This document shows, piece after piece, positions 8,701 to 15,682 of a DNA stretch of 64,000 nt; within the stretch, counting starts at the first letter, position 1, and every line of letters starts with the position of its first letter. The stretch comes from Lachnospiraceae bacterium A4 (GTDB taxonomy: Bacteria > Bacillota > Clostridia > Lachnospirales > Lachnospiraceae). The translations under genes and the position numbers were made by a program. Under the pieces are notes generated by a model, which saw only the letters and a program-made list of their open reading frames with translations, made no database searches and was not told the origin of the DNA. The stretch lies in the NCBI GenBank assembly GCA_000403215.2, contig KE159536.1, forward strand, positions 66,227 through 130,226, written 5' to 3'.

Positions 8701-9159
8701 ATGAAAAAAGTTGAAAAATATGACGCTGATAAACTAGAGTGGAATTTAATTTCGAAGGAAGAGGTTTCATTACTGAAAATGAAGCTTGGAAAAAGCCACA
8801 GAAAAGAATCTGACTGGGAAGTCATAAAGGATATTTTGGGGAGACACAATGTGATTACATTTATTCCGCCCAAAAGGGAGAAAGGGCTTACAACGATTGA
8901 AAAGGTACTTTGTGAGAATGGAAATCTGATTGTTTTTACAAACATGGAGGACTGTACACGGCATATTCAGATTGTACAGTTCAAAGGGAAATTTCGGAAA
9001 TATGTCGAGATTGGTTCTATTCCATTTGCGAATGTTTTGGATATCGCAGACCAGCATGGCATGAATGTTCTTATTGATGTGAATTACGAAGTTAATTGTA
9101 AGTGCCTCATGTATGAGTCCAGAGAACAACGATTAAAAGCTGTTATCATGACATATTAG
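8701..9159 (+). CDS. Hypothetical protein, possibly SseB-like
   Basis: A soluble protein of 152 aa read from ATG 8701, with AAGGA about 11 bases upstream and 52 bases after the ATPase stop, so probably cotranscribed with it. The segment ENGNLIVFTNMEDC followed by IPFANVLDIADQHGMNVLID is reminiscent of the SseB N-terminal-like fold (a strand with F-T-x-x-E/D, then a helix and a strand). The resemblance is weak and I would not assign a function. Basic N-terminal half, no signal peptide. A terminator covers its stop codon, so it closes this cassette. Confidence 0.6.
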   Translation: MKKVEKYDADKLEWNLISKEEVSLLKMKLGKSHRKESDWEVIKDILGRHNVITFIPPKREKGLTTIEKVLCENGNLIVFTNMEDCTRHIQIVQFKGKFRKYVEIGSIPFANVLDIADQHGMNVLIDVNYEVNCKCLMYESREQRLKAVIMTY

Positions 9160-9179
9160 AAATGAAGATGTCATGCTTT
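9148..9179 (+). terminator. Terminator at the end of the ATPase cassette
   Basis: CATGACAT (9149-9156) and ATGTCATG (9169-9176) pair in an 8-bp stem followed by CTTTTATG. As in the other cassettes it lies roughly 80-110 bases before the next junction repeat. Confidence 0.5.
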
Positions 9180-9253
9180 TATGTATTAATTTTTTGAATT
9201 GGTAAAATATTATAAAAAACCGAATAATAAGTTTCTAGTTTTAAACAACTTTT

Positions 9254-9297
9254 ACAAAGTACATGTCACTACCTTGACTCAAGGGGGACTGCGGGCA
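9254..9297 (+). repeat. Junction repeat before spmA fragment 3
   Basis: It reads ACAAAGTACATGTCACTACC then TTGACTCAAGGGGGACTGCG then GGCA, and is followed at once by the ATG of an spmA fragment. It contains the palindrome CCTTGA-C-TCAAGG (9272-9284). It is nearly identical to the sites at 5075 and 10908. Confidence 0.8.
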
Positions 9298-9609
9298 ATG
9301 AACGATTTGGAGGAATTGGAGCGGGAGCGCGGGAATGGGGAATATATGGACACAAAAACAGCTCCAGCTACCTCAAGCGGTTTTATGGATTTCGGGACAC
9401 GGACGGCAAGTAATGAAATGTGTACTTTTCTTGTGATGAATATCTCGTCGCTACAGCTCATACCAGTGAATATTATCGCGTATCGCAGCCAGTATGGGAG
9501 TGCCAATCCGGCGGCAGTGATTGCGCCCGCGATCGTGGCGACGTTTTTTAGTACGGTGGTAGCGGTGTTTTATTGTAAGGCAATGGGAAAACATAGTGTA
9601 AAAATTTAG
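9298..9609 (+). pseudogene. spmA 3'-end fragment, copy 3
   Basis: An open frame of 103 codons equivalent to the C-terminal half of SpmA, starting MNDLEELERERGNGEY. The conserved hydrophobic block is unchanged in protein sequence. The linker (MDTKTAPATSSGFMDFG) differs from the other copies and has a different length. The C-terminus reads YCKAMGKHSVKI. As with the other fragments, the frame is undamaged although the N-terminal half is missing. Confidence 0.85.
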
Positions 9610-9936
9610 TTTTTTAAGACAATGATAAGGATACATATGGGTATGAGCAAAAAATGAAACACGATATGTAATTGCATTATAATCAAAAGAAAATTTAAAC
9701 TATAGAAAAAAGACGTGGTTGAACAGTCTGTTAATCAATGTTATACTGTAAATGTGGCATGATATAAAATAAATTTAAAAAGACCTCTGATAAAGAAACT
9801 GCTATTTCACATAATTATGTAGTCAGATATTTTGATTTAGTGGAGAAAAACTACTTGTGACTGAAAGCTTAGAAAAAGGTTTTTATGAATTTGAGAGAAA
9901 ATATTTTTCTAAGTATTTTTTAGAGAAGACACGGAT
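9610..9936. other. AT-rich noncoding stretch
   Basis: 327 bases between spmA fragment 3 and the next frame. I see no convincing gene, terminator or repeat. Short frames with no ribosome binding site are present and were not accepted. It may contain decayed coding sequence. Confidence 0.4.
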
Positions 9937-10155
9937 TTGAAATGGAATTATTACCTTATTACAAAATTAGAAAAACAAAAAACGGAAAAAGAACTTTTGT
10001 TAAAAGAATGTGTTCATAGAGAGCAGGAGTTAGAGCAGGAATATAAAAAATCAATGGACGAAAATATTTCTTTTTCAGAGCAGGAATGGGAGGAGTATCA
10101 GTTAAAAGCAAAAGGATTACAGGCACTTAAAAAAATATGGAAAAAGAGTGTGTAG
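9937..10155 (+). CDS. Short coiled-coil protein, probably a remnant
   Basis: A frame of 72 codons opening with TTG, rich in Lys and Glu, with a likely coiled coil (KLEKQKTEKELLLKECVHRE onward). There is no good ribosome binding site, and the protein has no hydrophobic core beyond the coil. It may be the C-terminal end of a larger gene lost by deletion, or a non-gene. No family is recognised. Confidence 0.3.
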   Translation: MKWNYYLITKLEKQKTEKELLLKECVHREQELEQEYKKSMDENISFSEQEWEEYQLKAKGLQALKKIWKKSV

Positions 10156-10261
10156 CATTTGTATTGATACAGAATGTTGTGAGACACAAGGAGCGATATG
10201 ATGTAGGAATAGATGTTTTTATTAAAAACATTTTAAAGGACAGGTAAATGACTTATGGCAA

Positions 10262-10765
10262 GTGAGCAAAAAAGGGAAGAAAAACAGCAGTTTAATGGAT
10301 GCCAATGCAATCCTTCCAGGAGATGATACAGAATTGCTTCCAGAAACATATGTGATATTTATTACAGAAAATGATGTGCTAGAGGGGAATCTCCCTATTT
10401 ATCATATTGATAGGACAATTAAAGAGAACGGAAAAATATTTGATGACGGGGCGCATATTATATATGTAAACGGAGAAATTAAGAACGATACACCATTGGG
10501 ACGATTGATGTATGACTTAAACTGTTCCGACCCGGATAATATGAATTATAAAGAATTGGCCGATCGAGCAAGATACTTTAAAAGAGATAAGGAGGGACAA
10601 AAAATTATGAGCAGAATTATGGAAGAAATTGTAAATGAAGAAAAGATTGAAGCAGCAAAGCGTATGCTGGATGATGGCGAGTTAACTATTGATAAGATAG
10701 CAAAATATTTAGCGCTTCCGATTGAAATTGTAGAGAAATTGGCAGACAGTCTGCAACTCGTGTAG
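10262..10765 (+). pseudogene. Truncated Rpn/PD-(D/E)XK nuclease family transposase
   Basis: 167 codons matching the C-terminal two thirds of the Rpn family (recombination-promoting nuclease, PD-(D/E)XK transposase family). The typical segments are present in order: NSSLMDANAILPGDD, LPETYVIFITENDVL, LPIYHIDRTI, HIIYVNGEI, YKELADRARYFK, then a C-terminal helix-turn-helix-like tail (AAKRMLDDGELTIDKIAKYL). The N-terminal nuclease core with the catalytic Asp and the Glu-x-Gln motif, which should lie just before NSSLMDAN, is missing, and upstream sequence does not supply it in any frame I checked. It is therefore a catalytically dead remnant. A GTG at 10262 could still initiate translation. Confidence 0.75.
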
Positions 10766-10793
10766 ATGGTCACAAGTGAATAGCTGATTTTAG

Positions 10794-10837
10794 AAAGCAG
10801 GAAACCTTTGTATAGGAGAAGTCCTGCTTTTATTATA
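10794..10837 (+). terminator. Terminator at the end of the Rpn cassette
   Basis: AAAGCAGGA (from 10795) and TCCTGCTTT (about 10827-10835) pair in a 9-bp stem, followed by TATTAT. The arms are the same as those of the terminator at 4972-5005, though the loops differ. Confidence 0.55.
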
Positions 10838-10907
10838 TAGATTTACTTGCTTTGGTATAATTCGACAATAAAAGAGAGGAAAAATCCATTATTATAAGAT
10901 GTTTTTG

Positions 10908-10951
10908 ACAAAGTACGTGTCACTACCTTGACTCAAGGGGGACTGCGGGCA
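10908..10951 (+). repeat. Junction repeat before spmA fragment 4
   Basis: It reads ACAAAGTACGTGTCACTACC then TTGACTCAAGGGGGACTGCG then GGCA, with the palindrome CCTTGA-C-TCAAGG. It is the best-preserved copy and differs from the 9254 copy by one base over the shared length. Confidence 0.8.
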
Positions 10952-11251
10952 ATGAGCGATTTGGAGGAATTGGAGAGGGCGCGTGAAAACAGCGAATATG
11001 TAGACGAGGGAGCATCAACTGGTTCTTTGGGGAGTTTGACAAATTATGGAGCGCGGACTGCAAGCAATGAGATGTGCACATTTCTTGTGATGAATATATC
11101 GTCATTGCAGTTAATACCAGTGAATATTATTGCCTATCGCAGCCAGTACGGGAGCGCCAATCCGGCAGCAGTCATCGCACCTGCAATTGTGGCAACGTTT
11201 TTTAGTACGGTGGTGGCTTATTGCAAAATAATGGGGAAAAACTGTAGTTGA
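10952..11251 (+). pseudogene. spmA 3'-end fragment, copy 4
   Basis: An open frame of 99 codons equivalent to the C-terminal half of SpmA. It is the most diverged copy: the linker reads ERARENSEYVDEGASTGSLG, and a 6-base in-frame deletion shortens the last membrane helix (STVVA-YCK instead of STVVAVIYCK). The conserved block up to IVATFFSTVVA is otherwise kept. Its position, farthest from intact spmA, fits the oldest event in a serial-integration model. Confidence 0.85.
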
Positions 11252-11310
11252 AGCTCTTGTTAATTGATGTTATACTAATAATTGGAAATTATTTAAGACA
11301 AATTTAATAA

Positions 11311-11351
11311 GGAATTGTAGGAAAATAAGTGATGCAGATTGCGCAGGTATA
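11311..11351. mobile_element. MITE copy 2 (one end only)
   Basis: 41 bases (GGAATTGTAGGAAAATAAGT then GATGCAGATTGCGCAGGTAT) match the inverted right end of the MITE copies at 13255 and 19325. TAA precedes it, as at the intact copy. The rest of the element is absent, so this is a truncated copy. Confidence 0.65.
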
Positions 11352-11481
11352 TTGTTTTTATAATGGTTTACTGCCAATTATCTATTGGAATAAATTTAAT
11401 GATGTTGAAAGACTGATAATGATTACTTTATAAATATTGCAAGAGAGAAAAAGTCGATAATGATAGAAAGGAGCAAACAAT

Positions 11482-12099
11482 ATGGCAGATTATGGTAATG
11501 AAATTTCTTCTATTAGTTTAGGCAGCATTATAGGGGGTGCATTAAGTGCAATTGTAGAAGCACAAAGTCAAGCAGCACATACCACAGTTAATTTTATAAA
11601 TGAAGTTGGCTTTGAAGGAAAACAAGGAGAAAGAAAACCGGTATATATAGATTTTCAATACGAAAAAATGATTATACCTGAAAAGGAAACTCAGCAGGAA
11701 GAAGCAGAAAAACAAAAACAAATTACCTCTTTAAAAGTACCGCTTTTAACAATGGTGCCTATTCCCTACATAAGAGTAGATGATGCTACAATTGATTTTA
11801 ATGTAAAAATAAATTCTGTGCAAGAAACAAAAACATCATCTGATCTAAACTATGGCGGAAAAACGGAAGCATTTGCTAATTATAATGGATTTCGTTTTAA
11901 AACAGGAATTAAATTAAGCGCTTCTATTTCCAATCAGAAAAAAAGCAGTACATCAGATACCGTAAAAAGAGATTATTCTTTAAATATTCATGTTCATGCA
12001 AAGCAAGATGATATGCCTGCTGGTGTAGAGCATTTATTAGATTTACTTTCTGATGCATCTTCTACAAATACTTATATTGAAAAAATATCTAACAAATAA
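11482..12099 (+). CDS. DUF2589 domain protein
   Basis: A protein of 205 aa with the DUF2589 pattern: an N-terminal segment SISLGSIIGGALSAIVEAQS followed by AAHTTVNFINEVGF, and a central LKVPLLTMVPIPYIRVDDAT segment continuing IDFNVKI. The C-terminal part carries further beta strands (YSLNIHVHAKQDDMPAGVEH). No signal peptide or membrane helix. The biochemical function of DUF2589 is unknown to me. ATG 11482 has AAGGAG eight bases upstream. The next frame starts 18 bases after its stop and also looks DUF2589-related, suggesting an operon of related subunits. Confidence 0.7.
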   Translation: MADYGNEISSISLGSIIGGALSAIVEAQSQAAHTTVNFINEVGFEGKQGERKPVYIDFQYEKMIIPEKETQQEEAEKQKQITSLKVPLLTMVPIPYIRVDDATIDFNVKINSVQETKTSSDLNYGGKTEAFANYNGFRFKTGIKLSASISNQKKSSTSDTVKRDYSLNIHVHAKQDDMPAGVEHLLDLLSDASSTNTYIEKISNK

Positions 12100-12117
12100 A
12101 AGAAAGGGAAATAAATC

Positions 12118-12315
12118 ATGATAACATTTGGTGAATTTGCAGGATTACTGATAACTGATTTTTTGCAGGCACGTAAAATTGCAGATACTTATAGTGCAGC
12201 TTTATCTCAGGAATATTATGTTAATCCAGTTTTAAAAGGCATGCCTGTTCCACACTATACCATTGATGAAGCAGAGATTGATGTTCCTATGAAAATTATG
12301 GGAGTAAAAAAGTAG
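12118..12315 (+). CDS. Short DUF2589-associated protein, possibly truncated
   Basis: 65 aa beginning MITFGEFAGLLITDFLQARK after AAAGGGA. The segment PVLKGMPVPHYTIDEAEIDV resembles the PVPxYxIxxAxIDF stretch of DUF2589-type proteins, so it may be the N-terminal part of a second family member. The frame then ends after MGVKK, 7 bases before the partial LanM-like gene. Whether it was cut by the event that brought in that gene, or is a genuinely short protein, cannot be decided here. Confidence 0.45.
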   Translation: MITFGEFAGLLITDFLQARKIADTYSAALSQEYYVNPVLKGMPVPHYTIDEAEIDVPMKIMGVKK

Positions 12316-12322
12316 AAATTAC

Positions 12323-13243
12323 ATGAGAACAGATTTGCTCATAACACAAACTTTAGTTTATTTTAACAATTTTTTAGAGGAAGAATTTCGTATTCCTATT
12401 TATCAAATTGAGTTATTAAAGGATGATACCGGAATTATGGAGTTTGTAACGCATACAGAAAATATGACTCAAGAACAAGCACACTCCTATTTCTTAAAGT
12501 TTGGTGTATTAATGTGTTTTATCAAACTATTTGGTATTGGAGATATTCACTATGAAAATATAATTGCTACAGTACAAGGTCCTGTTATAGTAGATTTAGA
12601 ATGTGCTTTAAATCCAATTATTATAAAAACAGAAAGCATAAAAGATACATGCATTGGTATGATAAAAGATTGTTTTCAGCTAGGAAAAATAAAAAATGCT
12701 ACTTTTACAGTTGAAAAACAATTTCATCCTTTGACCCATTGGAAAGCTGATATAGTAAAAGGTTTTTTAACAGCAGCCAGATGTTTCGAAGATAATCAAG
12801 ATGATTTTGTACAACATTATTTTAATTTATTTCAAGAACCTCTTTTTTGCAGAATTGTTCCTATGGAAACAGGGGATTTTTATACTCTTATATATCGTAT
12901 GATTTATAGTAATAAAGAGATAATAGAACATATGTTGCAAACTATTTTGTCAAACATTTCTAAATTTTTAAAACTAATCTGGAATATCGAAGAAAATTTT
13001 ATTGATAAAGGAGTTATTTGGCAGTCTGTCTATGAAAATTTATTTTATGGAAATATTCCTTTTTTGCAATTAAGCATTAATATTGTAGATGGACATGCCT
13101 ATTATATATTTTATATTAATGGTGAGCCTTTTGTACAAACAATCAAACGTCCTCTCGCTGCCTTGGAAATTGAATTTAGAAATCAAATTAATTGGTTAAA
13201 TTCATCAAACGCAAAAGATTCTATAACAAGCTTAATTGGTTGA
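12323..13243 (+). pseudogene. Partial LanM-like (DUF4135) dehydratase
   Basis: 306 codons resembling the middle of the dehydratase domain of class II lanthipeptide synthetases (LanM, DUF4135). The clearest segment is FGIGDIHYENIIATVQGPVI followed by VDLE, equivalent to the kinase-like active site D-x-H-x-x-N with a downstream D-L-E. Full LanM proteins have about 1000 aa, with more N-terminal dehydratase sequence and a C-terminal cyclase carrying zinc ligands; both are missing. No precursor peptide, protease or transporter is adjacent. The start has no good ribosome binding site. I read it as a remnant, though a stand-alone kinase-like DUF4135 protein working with the DUF2589 genes is possible. 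Confidence 0.6.
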
Positions 13244-13254
13244 CTACATCTATA

Positions 13255-13400
13255 GGAACTGTAGAAAAATAACTGACGCATCCTGACTTGGCGATTTCTC
13301 CGATTATGCATGCCAAAAAGCCTCGCCGCAGCCCGCTTTAGCAATTTCACCTCGAAGAAATATCCTGCGCAATCTGCATCACTTATTTTCCTGCAATTCC
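13255..13400. mobile_element. MITE copy 3 (146 bp)
   Basis: It starts GGAACTGTAGAAAAATAACT and ends ATCACTTATTTTCCTGCAAT-TCC, imperfect inverted repeats of about 25 bases. It has the same orientation as the copy at 19325 and about 80 percent similarity by eye. The flanking triplets differ (ATA left, TGA right), so one side has been rearranged; the right side abuts IS66-related sequence. Confidence 0.75.
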
Positions 13401-13463
13401 TGACGGGATCACTCTGGAAATAGCGGGCGATATTTTAGAGCCGCTTCTTAGGATGCTCCTGCT

Positions 13464-13730
13464 ATGCTCATCGGTGATAAATATCTGTTTTTATTTTGCG
13501 GCGGCCGTCTGGACAGGATCAAAGGGTTGTTGTGGATGGGTACAGGTTTTCTTCTCCTGTACAAGCGTTTCGAAGCCGGTTGCCTTTCCTGGCCAAGGAC
13601 CACACAGGAGGCAGCGGATCTTACGGAAGAACAATTCCATTACCTGATGATGGGATTAAATCCACTGGAGCCAAAGATCAAAGAGGTGGCCCTCCCGAAA
13701 AGGTATACTGATGATTGTGCAAAACAGTGA
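13464..13730 (+). pseudogene. IS66-family accessory protein (TnpB) fragment
   Basis: 88 codons matching the C-terminal two thirds of the IS66 Orf2/TnpB protein: LFLFCGGRLDRIKGLLWMGT, GFLLLYKRFEAGCLSWPRTT, then LTEEQFHYLMMGL. The N-terminal part and the neighbouring IS66 genes (tnpA, tnpC) are absent, so this is a relic. It lies directly after MITE copy 3. Confidence 0.75.
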
Positions 13731-13832
13731 AGTGAGGACAACCTTATGGAAAAGAGAGTAAAAATGATATGGATATAGTATATGTAAAGAAGCCAACGAA
13801 TGGGCAGGTGGGAAAAAGAAAGGAGCAGGATT

Positions 13833-14516
13833 ATGAGTAATATATTATTGCTGGAAGATGATTTAAGCCTGATTAACGGCCTTTCCTTCGCACTCCGCAA
13901 GGGCGGCTATGGTTTGGAAGTGGCAAGGACGATAAAAGAAGTGGATACTGTCTGGGCAGAGGGGAAGTATGACTTGTTAATCTTAGATGTTTCACTTCCT
14001 GACGGTTCTGGTTTTGAAATATGCGAAAAAGTTCGCCAGACTTCAAAAGTTCCTATTATTTTTCTGACAGCATCAGATGAGGAAGTCAATATTATTATGG
14101 GATTGGATATGGGTGGGGATGACTATATTACAAAACCTTTTAAATTGGGAGTGCTGTTATCCCGGATCAATGCGCTGCTAAGGCGTGCAGGTGATTTTAG
14201 CCAGACAGAAACAGAAATTCATTCCAATGGTTTCAAGGCGATTTTGACACAAGGAAAGGTTTATAAAAATGGAGAGCTTTTGGATTTGACGGCAGGAGAG
14301 TATAAGCTGCTGTGTCTGTTTATGCAAAATCCGGGTACAGTGCTTTCCAAAGAGCAGATTTTAGAAAACCTGTGGGATAATGAAGGAAATTATATCGATA
14401 ACAATACGCTGAATGTCTATATCCGCAGACTGCGGACAAAAGTTGAGGACAATCCCAGTGATCCGCAAATGATTTTGACTGTAAGGCGTATGGGATATAA
14501 ATGGAATATTATTTGA
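13833..14516 (+). CDS. OmpR/PhoB-family response regulator (module 1)
   Basis: 227 aa. The receiver domain has the acidic pair E8-D9, phospho-acceptor Asp52 (LLILDVSLPDG), Thr in FLTAS and Lys in ITKPF. A winged-helix DNA-binding domain follows (about 125-225; LDLTAGEYKLLCLF, ENLWDNEGNYIDNNTLNVYI). The start at 13833 has GAAAGGAGCAGG upstream; an upstream GTG is less likely. It is followed after 12 bases by the cognate kinase and then by an ABC transporter, a layout of peptide-sensing modules in Firmicutes. It probably activates the transporter genes. Confidence 0.92.
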   Translation: MSNILLLEDDLSLINGLSFALRKGGYGLEVARTIKEVDTVWAEGKYDLLILDVSLPDGSGFEICEKVRQTSKVPIIFLTASDEEVNIIMGLDMGGDDYITKPFKLGVLLSRINALLRRAGDFSQTETEIHSNGFKAILTQGKVYKNGELLDLTAGEYKLLCLFMQNPGTVLSKEQILENLWDNEGNYIDNNTLNVYIRRLRTKVEDNPSDPQMILTVRRMGYKWNII

Positions 14517-14528
14517 CGGGGTATTTTT

Positions 14529-15584
14529 ATGAGGATATTTACAAACAAAAATATTAAGGCGCTATTTATCGGAATGTCCCTGTTTTTATTTTGCAATACA
14601 ATTCTTTCACAGGTTATATTGTGGAGATTTCACGGAAACTGCCGGCTTGCACTCTTTATTCTTTCTCTTTTTATGGGATGCGGGATTCTGCTTCTTAGCT
14701 TATGCTACTTTCATAAGCAGCATATAATCATGGAAACGGCAGTGGCAGAAATAGATGATTATCTTATAGGAGATACGGACGCCCGCATTGAATGTGATGA
14801 TGAGGGTGAAATGTACAAGCTTTTCCATTCGGTTAATACGTTGGTGTCGGTATTGAACGCACATATAGAGAACGAGTTTCGGACAAAGGAATTTCTGAAG
14901 GATACCATATCGGATATTTCCCACCAGTTGAAAACACCGCTTGCGGCCCTTAATATTTATAATGGTATTTTACAAAGTGAAACAGAAAATCTTCCGGACT
15001 TAAAGGAATTTACCATTTTGTCAGAGCAGGAACTTGACCGCATCGAAGCGTTGGTACAAAACCTGCTGAAAATTACAAGGCTGGATGCCGGAGCGATTAT
15101 ACTTGAGAAAAATTTTGAGAATGTGTCTGACATGATGCATGATATTGAACAGCATTTTGCATATCGTGCAAAACAGGAACAGAAAGAGCTTATCCTTTCC
15201 GGAGATGATGATATTATGCTTTTTTGTGACCGTGAATGGATGATAGAAGCGGTCAGCAACCTTGTAAAAAATGCTTTTGACCATACGGATGCAGGAAAGC
15301 ATATCTGTGTTGAATGGAAACAGATGCCGGATATGTTACAGATTGTAGTGGAAGATAATGGGTGCGGTATCCATTCCGAGGATGTCTATCATATTTTTAA
15401 GCGTTTTTACCGCAGCCGTTTTTCTAAAGATACACAGGGGATCGGACTTGGACTGCCTCTGGCAAAGACGATTGTTGAACTGCATGGCGGCAATATGAAA
15501 GTAGACAGTGTTTTGGGAAAAGGGAGCGCTTTTATTATCAATTTGTTTGGTTTGAAGGAAAACATTACAAAATTGTCGGTTTAG
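14529..15584 (+). CDS. Sensor histidine kinase (module 1)
   Basis: 351 aa. Two membrane helices (about 10-30 and 38-60) with almost no extracellular loop, the intramembrane-sensing type that relies on a partner transporter to detect its signal. A short linker leads to the dimerisation/phosphotransfer helix with His132 (SDISHQLKTPLAA). The ATPase domain has N box NLVKNAFDHT, G1 VVEDNGCGIH, F box IFKRFYRS and G2 GIGLGLPLAK. Partner of the regulator at 13833. Confidence 0.9.
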   Translation: MRIFTNKNIKALFIGMSLFLFCNTILSQVILWRFHGNCRLALFILSLFMGCGILLLSLCYFHKQHIIMETAVAEIDDYLIGDTDARIECDDEGEMYKLFHSVNTLVSVLNAHIENEFRTKEFLKDTISDISHQLKTPLAALNIYNGILQSETENLPDLKEFTILSEQELDRIEALVQNLLKITRLDAGAIILEKNFENVSDMMHDIEQHFAYRAKQEQKELILSGDDDIMLFCDREWMIEAVSNLVKNAFDHTDAGKHICVEWKQMPDMLQIVVEDNGCGIHSEDVYHIFKRFYRSRFSKDTQGIGLGLPLAKTIVELHGGNMKVDSVLGKGSAFIINLFGLKENITKLSV

Positions 15585-15605
15585 AGAAATATCAGAGTAA
15601 GGATT

Positions 15606-15643
15606 GGGTGTTATACTTCTTTGCAGAAGGAGGAATAACACCC
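15606..15643 (+). promoter_or_regulatory. Hairpin with a ribosome binding site in its loop
   Basis: GGGTGTTAT (15606-15614) and ATAACACCC (15635-15643) form a perfect 9-bp stem enclosing GAAGGAGG. An in-frame ATG follows at 15644, 13 codons before the usual ABC start at 15683, which has its own AGGAGG. The structure could modulate translation of the ABC gene, or define a longer start. Confidence 0.45.
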
Positions 15644-15682
15644 ATGACTTTATCAGATCAAAAAAGTAACAGGAGGCATAGC

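Noticed and set aside
2777..10951. An integron-like cassette array
   Set aside because: The repeated unit is coding sequence of spmA, not attC sites, and no integron integrase is present.
2034..11251. A skin-like element that splits a sporulation gene and is excised during sporulation
   Set aside because: spmA at 2034 is complete, so no excision is needed for function, and no large serine recombinase or active tyrosine recombinase gene is visible.
12323..13243. A lanthipeptide biosynthesis cluster
   Set aside because: Only part of the dehydratase domain is present; no cyclase domain, precursor peptide, protease or dedicated transporter was found around it.
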